From Streptomyces sp. A0958 (GTDB taxonomy: Bacteria > Actinomycetota > Actinomycetes > Streptomycetales > Streptomycetaceae), in assembly GCF_004795035.1 (NCBI RefSeq), contig NZ_SSBK01000017.1, positions 1 through 64,000 of the forward strand: a stretch of DNA of 64,000 nucleotides, read 5' to 3'. The position numbers and the translations under genes were made by a program. Of the stretch, positions 34,998 through 44,110 are shown piece after piece. The number at the start of each line of letters is the position of its first letter. The first letter of the stretch is position 1. A model generated the notes under the pieces. It ran no database searches. It was given only the letters and a program-made list of their open reading frames with translations, and was not told the origin of the DNA.

Positions 34998-36746
34998 ATG
35001 ATCACCATGCTGCTGCGGGTGCTGGGCCATCAGCACGCCCGCCCGATGCGACGCACCCTCACCCTGATGACGACGACCGCGGTGGCCGAGGGCCTGTCCT
35101 ACGCCCTGCTGGCACCTGTGCTCCGGGCCCTGCTCGGGGGCACGCCGCAGCACGCCTGGCCCTGGCTGGGCGCGTTCGGGGCGGCGGTGGCGGCGTGTGC
35201 GGTGCTGCGCTTCCTCAGCGACCTGTCGGGGTTCCGCGTCGGCACCGCGCTGCTGCGCGGCGTGTACCACCGCCTGGGCGACCACCTGGCCCGGCTGCCG
35301 CTCGGCTGGTACAGCGCGGCCCGGGTGGGAGAGGTGTCCGTCCTGGCCGGCCAGGGCGTGCTGCGGTCCATGAGCGTGATCGCGCACCTGCTGGCACCGT
35401 TCGTCTCGGCCGCCGTGACGCCGCTGACGGTCGTCGCCGTGATCCTCGGGCTCAACTGGCAGCTGGGCCTGGCCGTCCTGGCAGGCGTCCCCGTCGTGGT
35501 GGCGATCCAGATCCTGGCCGGCCGCTCGACGGCCGCCGAGGACGCGGAGCGCGCCACCCGCGACCGGGAGGCCACCGGACGGGTCATCGAATACCTCTGG
35601 GCACAGCCGGTCCTGCGCGCCGGCGGCCGGACCGCCGAACGCTTCCGCCTCCTGGACGACTCCCTGCGGCAGGTCCAGCGGGCCTCCCGCCGCTCCACGC
35701 TGTCCGCGCTGCCCGGCGCGGTGGGCCTGACACTGACGGTGCAGGCGGTGTTCACCACGGTGCTGGCCCTGGGGGCGTATCTCGCACTCGGCGGACACAT
35801 CGGGGCCGCCGAACTGCTGACGGTCCTGGTGCTGGCGACGCGCTGCGCGGACCCGCTGCTGTCGCTGGCCGACCTCGGCGGCAAACTGCGCGCCGCGCGC
35901 GGGGAACTGGCCAGGCTCGACGCGCTGCTGCGCACCGAGCCGCTGCCGCAGGCCACCGATCCCGTGGAACCGGCGGGGCACGGGGTGGAGTTCGAGTCGG
36001 TCGCCTTCCGGCACGGAGAGCGCACCGTGTTCGACGATCTGTCGCTGTCCGTCCCCGAGGGGCAGTGGCTGGCAGTCGTGGGGCCGTCGGGTGCGGGCAA
36101 GAGCACCCTGCTCCAGTTGCTCGCCCGGTTCTACGACGTGGACGCGGGTGCGGTGCGCGTCGGCGGCGTGGACGTACGCGCGATCAGCACCGAGACCCTG
36201 ATGGCACAGTTCGCCATCATCTTCCAGGACGTCTACCTCTTCGACGGCACGATCGAGGACAACGTACGCCTGGGCCGGCCCGACGCCACCGGTGCCGAGG
36301 TGCGCGCCGCCGCGGAGGCGGCGCGGCTGGACGAGGTGATCGAACGCCTGCCCGAGGGGTGGGCGACCGCCGTCGGCGAGGGCGGCGCCCGCCTGTCGGG
36401 CGGCGAGCGCCAGCGCGTCTCCATCGCCAGGGCCCTGCTGAAGGACGCCCCGATCGTGCTGATGGACGAGGTGACATCCGCGCTGGACCCCGTCAACGAG
36501 TCGGCCGTCCACGCCGCCGTCGAACACCTGGTGGCGGGCCGGACCGTGGTGTCGGTGGCCCACAGGCTGCACACCGTCCGGCGCGCCGACCGCATCGTCT
36601 TCGTCGACGGCGGCCGGATCGTCGAGGAGGGCGGCCACGAGGAACTGCTGCGCCTCGGCGGTCGCTACGCGGCGTTCTGGGACCTCACCCTGGACCCCTC
36701 GGCGCCGGGACCGGCACCGGAACGCCTTCTTCCGCCGGTGATGTGA
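34998..36746 (+). CDS. ABC half-transporter (permease-ATPase), IrtB/YbtQ-like
   Basis: 582 aa. Transmembrane part about 15-300 (GLSYALLAPVLRALLGG, RLPLGWYSAARVGEVSVLAG). ATPase part has Walker A VVGPSGAGKSTLLQLL near 363, signature LSGGERQRVSIARALL near 467, Walker B PIVLMDEVTSALDP near 485 and VAHRLHTVRRADRI. The catalytic Glu after Walker B is present. It starts 73 bp after its partner gene and is surely co-transcribed. Substrate unknown; siderophore or drug transport are the family's known roles. Confidence 0.88.
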   Translation: MITMLLRVLGHQHARPMRRTLTLMTTTAVAEGLSYALLAPVLRALLGGTPQHAWPWLGAFGAAVAACAVLRFLSDLSGFRVGTALLRGVYHRLGDHLARLPLGWYSAARVGEVSVLAGQGVLRSMSVIAHLLAPFVSAAVTPLTVVAVILGLNWQLGLAVLAGVPVVVAIQILAGRSTAAEDAERATRDREATGRVIEYLWAQPVLRAGGRTAERFRLLDDSLRQVQRASRRSTLSALPGAVGLTLTVQAVFTTVLALGAYLALGGHIGAAELLTVLVLATRCADPLLSLADLGGKLRAARGELARLDALLRTEPLPQATDPVEPAGHGVEFESVAFRHGERTVFDDLSLSVPEGQWLAVVGPSGAGKSTLLQLLARFYDVDAGAVRVGGVDVRAISTETLMAQFAIIFQDVYLFDGTIEDNVRLGRPDATGAEVRAAAEAARLDEVIERLPEGWATAVGEGGARLSGGERQRVSIARALLKDAPIVLMDEVTSALDPVNESAVHAAVEHLVAGRTVVSVAHRLHTVRRADRIVFVDGGRIVEEGGHEELLRLGGRYAAFWDLTLDPSAPGPAPERLLPPVM

Positions 36747-36795
36747 GCGAGCACGGGCCGGTCGCGGCGCCCCGCGACCGGCCCGAAGCCTTCCC

Positions 36796-36929
36796 CGTAC
36801 GCACGGACGCGCGTCGTCTGCGCAGGCCCGCGTCGTACGCCCAGACCGGCGTCGTGTGCACAGACGCTCGTCGTATCCGCAGATCCGCGTCGTATCGGCA
36901 GACGCACGTCGTACGCACGGACGCGCGTC
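36796..36929. repeat. 19-bp tandem repeat array, about seven copies
   Basis: CGTCGT begins at 36812, 36831, 36850, 36869, 36888 and 36907, exactly 19 bp apart, with a 16-base partial copy before (36796) and the start of one more at 36926. Consensus is roughly CGTCGTACGCACAGACGCG, with two to six differences per unit. The array lies between the second ABC gene and the DUF4245 gene and runs into the latter's stop codon. The period is not a multiple of three, so it is not coding by design. Confidence 0.9.
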
Positions 36930-37446
36930 AGGACGTCTTGAGGGCCGCGGCCATCTCCGCCAGTCGCTCCGCCGGGGCCGAGCCGGTCACGACCGTCGTC
37001 GCGCCCTTCTCCTCGCGCACCAGCGCGTCGTACTTCGGGCCCTCCCAGCGCTGCCAGGTCTCCCCCGCCACCTCCTGCGTGCGGCCGGTGTCCTTCGCCT
37101 TCTGGCTGACCTGGCTGATGTACGGCTTCGCCGGGGACGTGGACTGCTCCACCGCGACGTACTTGCCGTCCGGGTCCAGGAAGCCGAGGTGCCAGCTGTT
37201 ACCCCCGTCCCGGTCGTAGGTGACCGAGGTGGGCTTCCAGCCCTCGGGCAGGCCGCTGGGGGCCGCCACCGGGTACGGGGCGGCGCGCCGGGCGGTCAGG
37301 AGCTCGACACGGTAGTCGACCGCCTTGATCGGATCGGCCTTGTCGTCGTGCGGAATGAAGATGTAGACGACACCTGCCACGGCGGCGATCGCCATCAACG
37401 ACAGGATCATGTCCCGCACGGTCTGCTTGCCTCGCTTGCTTGCCAC
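36928..37446 (-). CDS. DUF4245 domain-containing membrane-anchored protein
   Basis: 172 aa. A short basic start ([14 protein letters not shown]) is followed by one membrane helix ([17 protein letters not shown], residues 15-31) and an extracytoplasmic domain of DUF4245 type ([51 protein letters not shown]). Function is unknown; the gene next to glpX is DUF4245 in other streptomycetes, from memory. Its stop lies in the last unit of the 19-bp repeat array. Confidence 0.85.
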   Translation of the reverse strand: MASKRGKQTVRDMILSLMAIAAVAGVVYIFIPHDDKADPIKAVDYRVELLTARRAAPYPVAAPSGLPEGWKPTSVTYDRDGGNSWHLGFLDPDGKYVAVEQSTSPAKPYISQVSQKAKDTGRTQEVAGETWQRWEGPKYDALVREEKGATTVVTGSAPAERLAEMAAALKTS

Positions 37447-37588
37447 GGGACCATCGTCGCATCAGCCCCCGCGGGACCGACTCGGGGGCGCCCCGCTCAA
37501 ACGTGACCCGGTCTGCTCATTTTATCGACCTGGCGATAGAGTCAGATCACCCTCATCCGGTCGTCGTCGTACAGAAAGGTGCGCTCCG

Positions 37589-38620
37589 ATGTCCGAGCAT
37601 CATCTGCCGTCCCAGCTGGAGGTCTCCCCGGAGGCTCCCGACCGCAACCTCGCCCTGGAGCTCGTCCGGGTCACCGAGGCCGCCGCCATGGCCGCCGGGC
37701 GCTGGGTCGGCCGCGGAGACAAGATCGGGGCCGACGGCGCGGCCGTGAAGGCCATGCGGACCCTCGTCTCCACCGTGTCCATGAACGGCATCGTCGTCAT
37801 CGGTGAGGGCGAGAAGGACGAAGCCCCCATGCTGTTCAACGGCGAGCACGTGGGTGACGGCACCGGGCCCGAGGTGGACATCGCCGTCGACCCGATCGAC
37901 GGCACGACGCTGAACGCCAAGGGCATGCCGAACGCGATCGCCGTCCTGGCCGCCGCCGACCGGGGCGCGATGTTCGACCCGTCCGCGGTCTTCTACATGG
38001 ACAAACTGGTCACCGGCCCCGAGGCCGCCGACTTCGTCGACATCAACGCGCCCGTCTCGGTGAACATCCGGCGGGTCGCGAAGGCGAAGAGCTCCACGCC
38101 CGAGGACGTCACGGTCGTCATCCTGGACCGCCCCCGCCACGACGGCATCGTCAAGGAGATCCGGGAGACCGGCGCCCGGATCAAGTTCATCTCCGACGGC
38201 GACGTGGCCGGATCGATCATGGCCGCGCGCGAGGGCACCGGCGTCGACCTCCTGATGGGGATCGGCGGCACGCCCGAGGGCATCATCTCGGCCTGCGCCA
38301 TAAAGTGCCTCGGCGGCACCATCCAGGGCAAGCTCTGGCCCAAGGACGAGGCGGAGCGGCAGCGCGCCCTGGACGCCGGGCACGACCTGGGCCGGGTGCT
38401 GTCCACGGACGACCTGGTCAGCGGGGACAACGTGTTCTTCGTGGCGACCGGCATCACGGACGGCGAGCTGATGCGCGGGGTGCGCTACCGCGCGGAGACG
38501 GCGACCACCGAGTCCATCGTCATGCGGTCCAAGTCGGGCACCATCCGGACGATCTCCTCCACGCACCGGCTGTCGAAGCTGCGCGCCTACAGCGCCATCG
38601 ACTTCGACCGCGCGAAGTAG
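37589..38620 (+). CDS. glpX: Class II fructose-1,6-bisphosphatase
   Basis: 343 aa gluconeogenic phosphatase of the GlpX type. Metal-binding motifs are visible: [14 protein letters not shown], then [20 protein letters not shown]; substrate-binding [20 protein letters not shown] and [20 protein letters not shown] follow. ATG 37589 has GAAAGG upstream. It is divergent from the DUF4245 gene and ends at a strong hairpin. Confidence 0.97.
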   Translation: MSEHHLPSQLEVSPEAPDRNLALELVRVTEAAAMAAGRWVGRGDKIGADGAAVKAMRTLVSTVSMNGIVVIGEGEKDEAPMLFNGEHVGDGTGPEVDIAVDPIDGTTLNAKGMPNAIAVLAAADRGAMFDPSAVFYMDKLVTGPEAADFVDINAPVSVNIRRVAKAKSSTPEDVTVVILDRPRHDGIVKEIRETGARIKFISDGDVAGSIMAAREGTGVDLLMGIGGTPEGIISACAIKCLGGTIQGKLWPKDEAERQRALDAGHDLGRVLSTDDLVSGDNVFFVATGITDGELMRGVRYRAETATTESIVMRSKSGTIRTISSTHRLSKLRAYSAIDFDRAK

Positions 38621-38697
38621 CCCCGGCGGCTCCGCGCCCACCGGCGCGTTCGGCGACGACGGCGACGGTGGACCCGGCCCGCCCGCGCGTCCGGCCG

Positions 38698-38734
38698 AAG
38701 AGGCGCCCCCCATGTGCGGTGGGGGGCGCCTCTT
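38698..38734. terminator. 15-bp hairpin between glpX and whiB-like gene
   Basis: AAGAGGCGCCCCCCA and TGGGGGGCGCCTCTT pair perfectly around 7 nt. It lies between the convergent glpX and whiB-like genes and ends in CTTCG rather than a T run. Confidence 0.7.
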
Positions 38735-38779
38735 CGTACGAACGGGTACGAACGCGTACGGGCGGGGGCGGCGGCCTCG

Positions 38780-39151
38780 TCAGCCCGCCGCCGCGACCCG
38801 CTCGGTCGCGCCCGAGGCCTTCAGCTCCACGTCGCGCCGCCTGCGCCGGGCGAGCGCGACGCGTCGCTCGGCGGCGGTGAGGCCGCCCCAGACCCCGTAC
38901 GGCTCGGGCTGCATCAGGGCGTGTTCGCGGCACTCGACCATCACGGGGCAGCGCGCGCAGACCCGCTTCGCGGACTCCTCGCGCGAGAGGCGGGCGGCAG
39001 TCGGCTCCTTCGACGGGGCGAAGAACAGCCCGGCTTCGTCCCGGCGGCACACCGCCTCCGAATGCCAGGGGCCGGCCTGGTCCTCCCGAGCGGGGGCCCG
39101 CTGCGGGGGGACGGCGGCGACCTGCAGGGGCTGATGCGGCAGTTGCAGCAC
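38780..39151 (-). CDS. wblI: WhiB-like iron-sulfur transcriptional regulator
   Basis: 123 aa. The four cluster cysteines are seen in EAVCRRDEAGLFFAP and RVCARCPVMVECREHAL (C-x2-C-x5-C), followed by the PYGVWGGLTAAERR turn and a basic C-terminal DNA-binding stretch (RRVALARRRRRDV). The symbol wblI is assigned from position beside glpX and the DUF1707 gene as remembered for S. coelicolor SCO5046; paralogue identity is not proven. GTG 39151 follows AGGAG. WhiB-like proteins act with sigma factors and respond to O2 or NO. Confidence 0.85.
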   Translation of the reverse strand: MLQLPHQPLQVAAVPPQRAPAREDQAGPWHSEAVCRRDEAGLFFAPSKEPTAARLSREESAKRVCARCPVMVECREHALMQPEPYGVWGGLTAAERRVALARRRRRDVELKASGATERVAAAG

Positions 39152-39341
39152 GGGTCCACTCCTGACGACGGCTTCGCGAGCGAGAGACGATGCAGCAGTC
39201 CCTACCCGCTGTGCGCGCGCCTATGCACTGAGTGGCACTCAGGTCCGTTCCGCGCAATTGCGGTCGAGTGCCTTTCCGGCCGGAAACGCACCCGCGCCCG
39301 CGCCGGAATCCGCGCCGCGCCTCACATCGCCGCGCACTTCG

Positions 39342-40010
39342 TCAGTGGCCGAGATGTTTGCGCAGCCGGTCCTGGAGATCCGCGATGAACTTGCCGCGCT
39401 TCGGCTTCGCCTCGACGCTGCCGAACACGGAACATCCGTTCACGACCACCACGGGCGCCTCGGGATCGGGGGATTCCAGCGTGCGTACTTCGAAACTGCC
39501 GAAAATGCCCGTACCGCTGCCGCGCAGCGAGATGTTCTCGGGCACCTTGATCTCCACGCTCCCGAAGACGGAGGTCGCGTTGATCACGGTGAGACGCTGG
39601 CCGAAAAGCGCCTCGGTCAGGTCGATTTCCACACTGCCGAACAGCGAGAACGCGTTGGTACGCCCGCCGACCCGCCAGCGCCCCTTCCGGGTCGAGCTGC
39701 TGAAGATCGCCACCAGGTTGTCGGCGGGGCCGGTGGCCTCCTCGGGACCGTAGGAGTACGAGGTGCCGGTGGCGGCCCTTGGCGTGCCGCCCGGCGTCGG
39801 CAGGTCCCGCACCAGCGGTTCGAGCTCGCCGACGGTCTTGGCGCGGTAGACGGAATCGACCCGCTCCGCGTGTTCGTCGGCGGTCAGCCGGCCCTCGGCC
39901 AGCGCTTCCCGCAGAATGTCCGCGATCCGGTCGCGGTCCGCGTCGGAGGCGCGGATGACGTCTGTTTCCGCCGGTGCGGTGGGCTGCTGGGGCTGCTTCT
40001 CGAGGTCCAC
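39342..40010 (-). CDS. DUF1707 and LiaF-like C-terminal domain protein
   Basis: 222 aa, no membrane helix. Residues about 18-72 are the DUF1707 module (IRASDADRDRIADILREALA, TADEHAERVDSVYRAKT). The rest is repetitive beta structure of the LiaF/YvqF C-terminal type with three SVFGSVE/SLFGSVE repeats (LFGSVEIDL, VFGSVEIKV, VFGSVEAKP) and a related GIFGSFEVRT. LiaF relatives take part in cell-envelope stress sensing. It stands between the whiB-like gene and the divergent class I fumarase. Confidence 0.85.
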   Translation of the reverse strand: MDLEKQPQQPTAPAETDVIRASDADRDRIADILREALAEGRLTADEHAERVDSVYRAKTVGELEPLVRDLPTPGGTPRAATGTSYSYGPEEATGPADNLVAIFSSSTRKGRWRVGGRTNAFSLFGSVEIDLTEALFGQRLTVINATSVFGSVEIKVPENISLRGSGTGIFGSFEVRTLESPDPEAPVVVVNGCSVFGSVEAKPKRGKFIADLQDRLRKHLGH

Positions 40011-40182
40011 CGACCCAGCGTACCGAAACGCGATAGATCGCGACAGAGGCTGGACGGTACGCCGCCCGGCGAACCCGGGTGAGCCCTACCTCACAAGCCC
40101 GGCGCTCCCGGCGGGTCCTACCCTGGTGGGTGCGCTGTCCAAGGGTGGCCAGCCGCTGTCTGCCGAGTGAGGAATGGCCGTA

Positions 40183-41850
40183 ATGCCAGAGTTTGCGTAC
40201 TCCGATCTGCTCCCTCTGGGAGAGGACACCACGCCGTACCGTCTGGTCACCGCCGAGGGTGTGTCCACCTTCGAGGCCGACGGGCGTACGTTCCTCAAGG
40301 TCGAGCCGGAGGCGCTGCGCACCCTGGCCGCCGAGGCCATGCACGACATCTCGCACTACCTGCGGCCCGCGCACCTGGCGCAGCTGCGGCGGATCGTGGA
40401 CGACCCGGAGGCCTCGTCCAACGACAAGTTCGTCGCGCTCGACCTGCTGAAGAACGCGAACATCGCCGCCGCGGGTGTCCTGCCCATGTGCCAGGACACC
40501 GGTACGGCCATCGTCATGGGCAAGCGCGGGCAGAACGTGCTGACGCGGGGCGGTGACGAGGAGGCGCTGTCGCGGGGCATCTTCGACGCGTACACCAAGC
40601 TCAACCTGCGGTACTCGCAGATGGCCCCGCTGAACATGTGGGAGGAGAAGAACACCGGCTCCAACCTCCCCGCCCAGATCGAGCTTTACGCGACCGACGG
40701 CGGCGCGTACAAGTTCCTCTTCATGGCCAAGGGCGGCGGCTCGGCCAACAAGTCGTTCCTGTTCCAGGAGACCAAGGCGGTCCTCAACGAGGCCTCCATG
40801 ATGAAGTTCCTGGAGGAGAAGATCCGTCTCCTGGGGACCGCGGCCTGTCCGCCGTACCACCTGGCGATCGTCGTCGGCGGTACGTCCGCCGAGTTCGCGC
40901 TGAAGACCGCGAAGTACGCCTCCGCGCACTACCTGGACGAGCTGCCCGCCGAGGGCTCCCCGACCGGGCACGGCTTCCGCGACAAGGAGCTGGAGGAGAA
41001 GGTCTTCGAGCTGACGCAGAAGATCGGCATCGGGGCGCAGTTCGGCGGCAAGTACTTCTGCCACGACGTGCGTGTGGTGCGCCTCCCCCGGCACGGCGCC
41101 TCGCTGCCCGTCGCCATCGCCGTCTCCTGCTCGGCGGACCGCCAGGCCACCGCGAAGATCACCGCCGAGGGCGTCTTCCTGGAGCAGCTGGAGAAGGACC
41201 CGGCCCGCTTCCTGCCGGACACCACCGACGAGCACCTCGACAGCGAGGGCGACGTCGTACGCGTCGACCTGAACCGGCCGATGGACGAGATCCTCGCCGA
41301 GCTGACCAAGTACCCGGTCAAGACCCGGCTCTCGCTGACCGGCCCCCTGGTCGTGGCGCGCGACATCGCGCACGCCAAGATCAAGGAACGCCTGGACGCG
41401 GGCGAGGAGATGCCGCAGTACCTGAAGGACCACCCGGTGTACTACGCGGGCCCGGCGAAGACCCCCGAGGGTTACGCCTCCGGCTCCTTCGGCCCGACCA
41501 CGGCCGGCCGCATGGACAGCTACGTCGCGCAGTTCCAGGCGGCGGGCGGCTCCAAGGTGATGCTCGCCAAGGGCAACCGCTCGAAGCAGGTCACCGACGC
41601 CTGCGACGCGCACGGCGGCTTCTACCTGGGCTCGATCGGCGGCCCGGCGGCCCGGCTCGCGCAGGACTGCATCAAGAAGGTCGAGGTCGTCGAGTACGAG
41701 GAGCTCGGCATGGAGGCGGTCTGGAAGATCGAGGTGGAGGACTTCCCTGCGTTCGTCGTCGTGGACGACAAGGGCAACGACTTCTTCACCGAGCCCGCCC
41801 CGGCCCCGACGTTCACCAGCATCCCGGTGCGCGGCCCCGGTCTGGGCTGA
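40183..41850 (+). CDS. Class I (iron-sulfur) fumarate hydratase
   Basis: About 555 aa. It interconverts fumarate and malate using a 4Fe-4S cluster. Cluster cysteines are expected in [19 protein letters not shown], in [19 protein letters not shown] and in [20 protein letters not shown]; the C-terminal domain has [20 protein letters not shown] and [23 protein letters not shown] 40183 with GAGGA upstream is chosen; ATG 40174 is in frame. A second, unrelated fumarase (fumC) lies 4 kb downstream. Confidence 0.95.
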   Translation: MPEFAYSDLLPLGEDTTPYRLVTAEGVSTFEADGRTFLKVEPEALRTLAAEAMHDISHYLRPAHLAQLRRIVDDPEASSNDKFVALDLLKNANIAAAGVLPMCQDTGTAIVMGKRGQNVLTRGGDEEALSRGIFDAYTKLNLRYSQMAPLNMWEEKNTGSNLPAQIELYATDGGAYKFLFMAKGGGSANKSFLFQETKAVLNEASMMKFLEEKIRLLGTAACPPYHLAIVVGGTSAEFALKTAKYASAHYLDELPAEGSPTGHGFRDKELEEKVFELTQKIGIGAQFGGKYFCHDVRVVRLPRHGASLPVAIAVSCSADRQATAKITAEGVFLEQLEKDPARFLPDTTDEHLDSEGDVVRVDLNRPMDEILAELTKYPVKTRLSLTGPLVVARDIAHAKIKERLDAGEEMPQYLKDHPVYYAGPAKTPEGYASGSFGPTTAGRMDSYVAQFQAAGGSKVMLAKGNRSKQVTDACDAHGGFYLGSIGGPAARLAQDCIKKVEVVEYEELGMEAVWKIEVEDFPAFVVVDDKGNDFFTEPAPAPTFTSIPVRGPGLG

Positions 41851-41863
41851 GTCCCGCACGGCC

Positions 41864-41891
41864 GGAGGGGCGTTTGCGCCCGCGCCCCTCC
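41864..41891 (+). terminator. Hairpin after the class I fumarase gene
   Basis: GGAGGGGCG and CGCCCCTCC pair over 9 bp with a 10-nt loop, 14 bp after the fumarase stop. No T run follows. Confidence 0.45.
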
Positions 41892-41904
41892 GCTCCGCCG
41901 TCGC

Positions 41905-42114
41905 TCAGCCGTCGCAGCAGCCCCGAGGTCGCCACCGGGTAGCCGAGTGGGCGCGGCCGGTGCTGCCCAGCCGCTCGGAGCCCTCGCGCATGTGCTCGGC
42001 AATGCTGCGCCGGCTCATCCCGATCCGCCGCGCTGTCGCGGCGTCCGCCTCGCCGTTCACCACGGAGGGTCGCCCGGTCCGGGCGGACGGTGTGCTGGTG
42101 GACGGTCCGCCGCC
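41905..42114 (-). pseudogene. Remnant of a LuxR-type HTH regulator
   Basis: The last 69 codons of a minus-strand frame align by eye with a LuxR HTH: STPSARTGRPSVVNGEAD (LTPRE...L..G.TD), then AATARRIGMSRRSIAEHM (iArrLg.S.RTV..H) and ERLGSTGRAH, ending RPRGCCDG where such proteins have RRGWLDG. Key hydrophobic and Trp positions are replaced. Nothing upstream in any frame looks like the missing N-terminal part, so I read it as a decayed gene end. Confidence 0.5.
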
Positions 42115-42729
42115 GGATGCCGCGCCGCAGGTCGCCCATGTCCCGGGCCGGCGCCACCCGGAGGGCCTGCTCGGACCGCCGGCCGCCCGCCGCCGGGCCG
42201 CGCGGTGCTGATCTCCCCTCCCCCCGACAGCCGGCCGCCCCCGCCTCCCCCGCCTTGCTGATGACGGCTTCCCGGAGAGCCGGATGAGCCGGGGCGCCGC
42301 TCGGCCGATGTCGTGTACGCGGACACGCTGGGCATGTACATGTACAGCAGGAACCAGCCAATCTCGCGCACGGCCCGCAACGGTCCCGGGGCGGCGCGGG
42401 TCCGGGTCGCGGGGACGCGGCGCGAACCGGGCCGGGGCCCCGCCCCGGGCGGCGTACGCGCCCCGGGGCCGCCCGCAGCGCACCGCCGCTTTCGCGCAGC
42501 GGGCCGTCCACCGGACTTGCGGGGCACCGGGCCGATGCGGTGGGTTGTCCGGCGTTGCCGGAGAACTCCGCACCACCGGGCGGTCCGGCCCGGTGCCGTC
42601 ACCGGACGCCGGGCCGCCCCCACGAGCCCGCCGCCGGCCCTCGCCCCTTGCCGATCCTCGCCGCGCCGCCGTCCCAACCCGTACGGCCGCACCACCCTCA
42701 CCGTCCCACTCCGGAAAGGCGGACACCGC
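42115..42729. other. Non-coding stretch of about 600 bp
   Basis: Open frames here are by-products of high GC: proline/arginine/glycine-rich without recognisable domains. It may hold the eroded N-terminal part of the LuxR remnant on the minus strand and the promoter of the aminopeptidase gene. I see no strong hairpin or repeat. Confidence 0.5.
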
Positions 42730-44031
42730 ATGACGCCGGTCCCCCACCGCAGCCATGCCGACGACCTGCTCACCTTCATCAGGGCCAGCCCCTCGCCGTA
42801 CCACGCCGTGGCGAGCGCCGCCCAGCGGCTGGAGAAGGCGGGCTTTCGTGAACTGCGCGGAACCGACGACTGGACGGGCACCACGGGCGGCAGCTTCGTC
42901 GTCCACGGGGGCGCCCTGATCGCCTGGTACGCCCCCGAGTCCCTGCCCGCCCACACACCGTTCCGGATCATCGGCACGCACACCGACTCGCCGAACCTGC
43001 GGATCAAGCCCACCCCCGACACGGGCTCGGCCGGCTGGCGGCAGGTCGCGGTGGAGATCTACGGCGGGGTTCCGCTCAACACCTGGCTCGACCGGGACCT
43101 GGGCATCTCCGGCCGGCTCGCGCTGCGCGCCCCCGGCGGGCGGACCGACTCCCGGCTGGTGCAGATCGACGAACCCCTGCTGCGGGTGCCGCAGCTGGCG
43201 ATCCACCTGGACCGTTCCGTCAACGACGGGCTGGCCCTGGATCGGCAGCGTCACATCGCCCCGATCTGGTCGCTCGGCGCGGCCGACGAGGGGGCGCTGC
43301 TGCGCCGGGTCGCGGCGGCGGCCGAGGCCGACCCGGACGAGGTGCTGGGCTGGGACCTGATGCTGCACGACGTGCAGGCGCCCGGCTACCTGGGCGCGGA
43401 GCGGGAGTTCGTGGTGTCCTCGCGGCTGGACAACCTGGTGTCGGTGCACGCCGGGGTCACCGCGCTGGCAGCGGTGGCGACGGCGGCCGACGCGCCGGCG
43501 TACGTCCCGGTGCTGGCGGCCTTCGACCACGAGGAGGTCGGCAGCGGCTCGGACACGGGGGCGCAGAGCCCGCTCCTGGAGCGGGTGCTCAGCCGTTCGG
43601 TGACCGCCCGGGGCGGCAGCTCCGAGGACTGGTCGCGGGCGCTGGCCGGCGCGTACTGCGTCTCGGCCGACATGGCGCACGCCGTCCACCCCAACTACGC
43701 CGAGCGCCACGACCCGGGCCACCAGCCGCTGCCCAACGGCGGCCCCACCGTCAAGGTCAACGTCAACCAGCGCTACGCCACCGACTCGTCCGGGATCGCC
43801 CTGTTCACGGCGGCCTGCGAGCGGGCGGGTGCGCCGTGGCAGCCGTTCGTCTCCAACAACGCGATGCCGTGCGGCACGTCCATCGGCCCGCTCACGGCGG
43901 CCCGGCTGGGAGTGCCGACCGTCGACGTCGGTGTTCCGGGGCTCTCGATGCACTCCGCGCGCGAGCTGTGCGGGGCCGAGGACCCGGGTCACCTCGCGGC
44001 GATCCTGACGGCGTTCGCGACCTCGGGCTGA
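42730..44031 (+). CDS. M18 family aspartyl aminopeptidase
   Basis: 433 aa cytoplasmic zinc peptidase removing N-terminal acidic residues. FIRASPSPYHAVASAAQRLE is the usual N-terminus; metal ligands lie in IIGTHTDSPNLRIKPTP (His), SSRLDNLVSVHAGVTAL (Asp), AFDHEEVGSGSDTGAQSP (the EE pair), VSADMAHAVHPNY (Asp) and GVPGLSMHSARELCGAED (His). All are present. ATG 42730 follows GGAAAGG; the longer frame upstream is low-complexity and not coding. Confidence 0.95.
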   Translation: MTPVPHRSHADDLLTFIRASPSPYHAVASAAQRLEKAGFRELRGTDDWTGTTGGSFVVHGGALIAWYAPESLPAHTPFRIIGTHTDSPNLRIKPTPDTGSAGWRQVAVEIYGGVPLNTWLDRDLGISGRLALRAPGGRTDSRLVQIDEPLLRVPQLAIHLDRSVNDGLALDRQRHIAPIWSLGAADEGALLRRVAAAAEADPDEVLGWDLMLHDVQAPGYLGAEREFVVSSRLDNLVSVHAGVTALAAVATAADAPAYVPVLAAFDHEEVGSGSDTGAQSPLLERVLSRSVTARGGSSEDWSRALAGAYCVSADMAHAVHPNYAERHDPGHQPLPNGGPTVKVNVNQRYATDSSGIALFTAACERAGAPWQPFVSNNAMPCGTSIGPLTAARLGVPTVDVGVPGLSMHSARELCGAEDPGHLAAILTAFATSG

Positions 44032-44053
44032 GGCGCTGAGGCGCTGAGGCGGG

Positions 44054-44100
44054 GCACGGGTACGGGGAGGGGCCGGTGCGGCTCCTCCCCGTACCCGTGC
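44054..44100. terminator. Perfect 17-bp hairpin between convergent genes
   Basis: GCACGGGTACGGGGAGG and CCTCCCCGTACCCGTGC pair completely around 13 nt, between the aminopeptidase stop and the end of the convergent esterase gene. It likely terminates both. Confidence 0.7.
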
Positions 44101-44110
44101 ACGACGGGTG

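Noticed and set aside
36796-36929. CRISPR array
   Set aside because: Units are contiguous 19-bp tandem repeats without spacers, and no cas gene is present.
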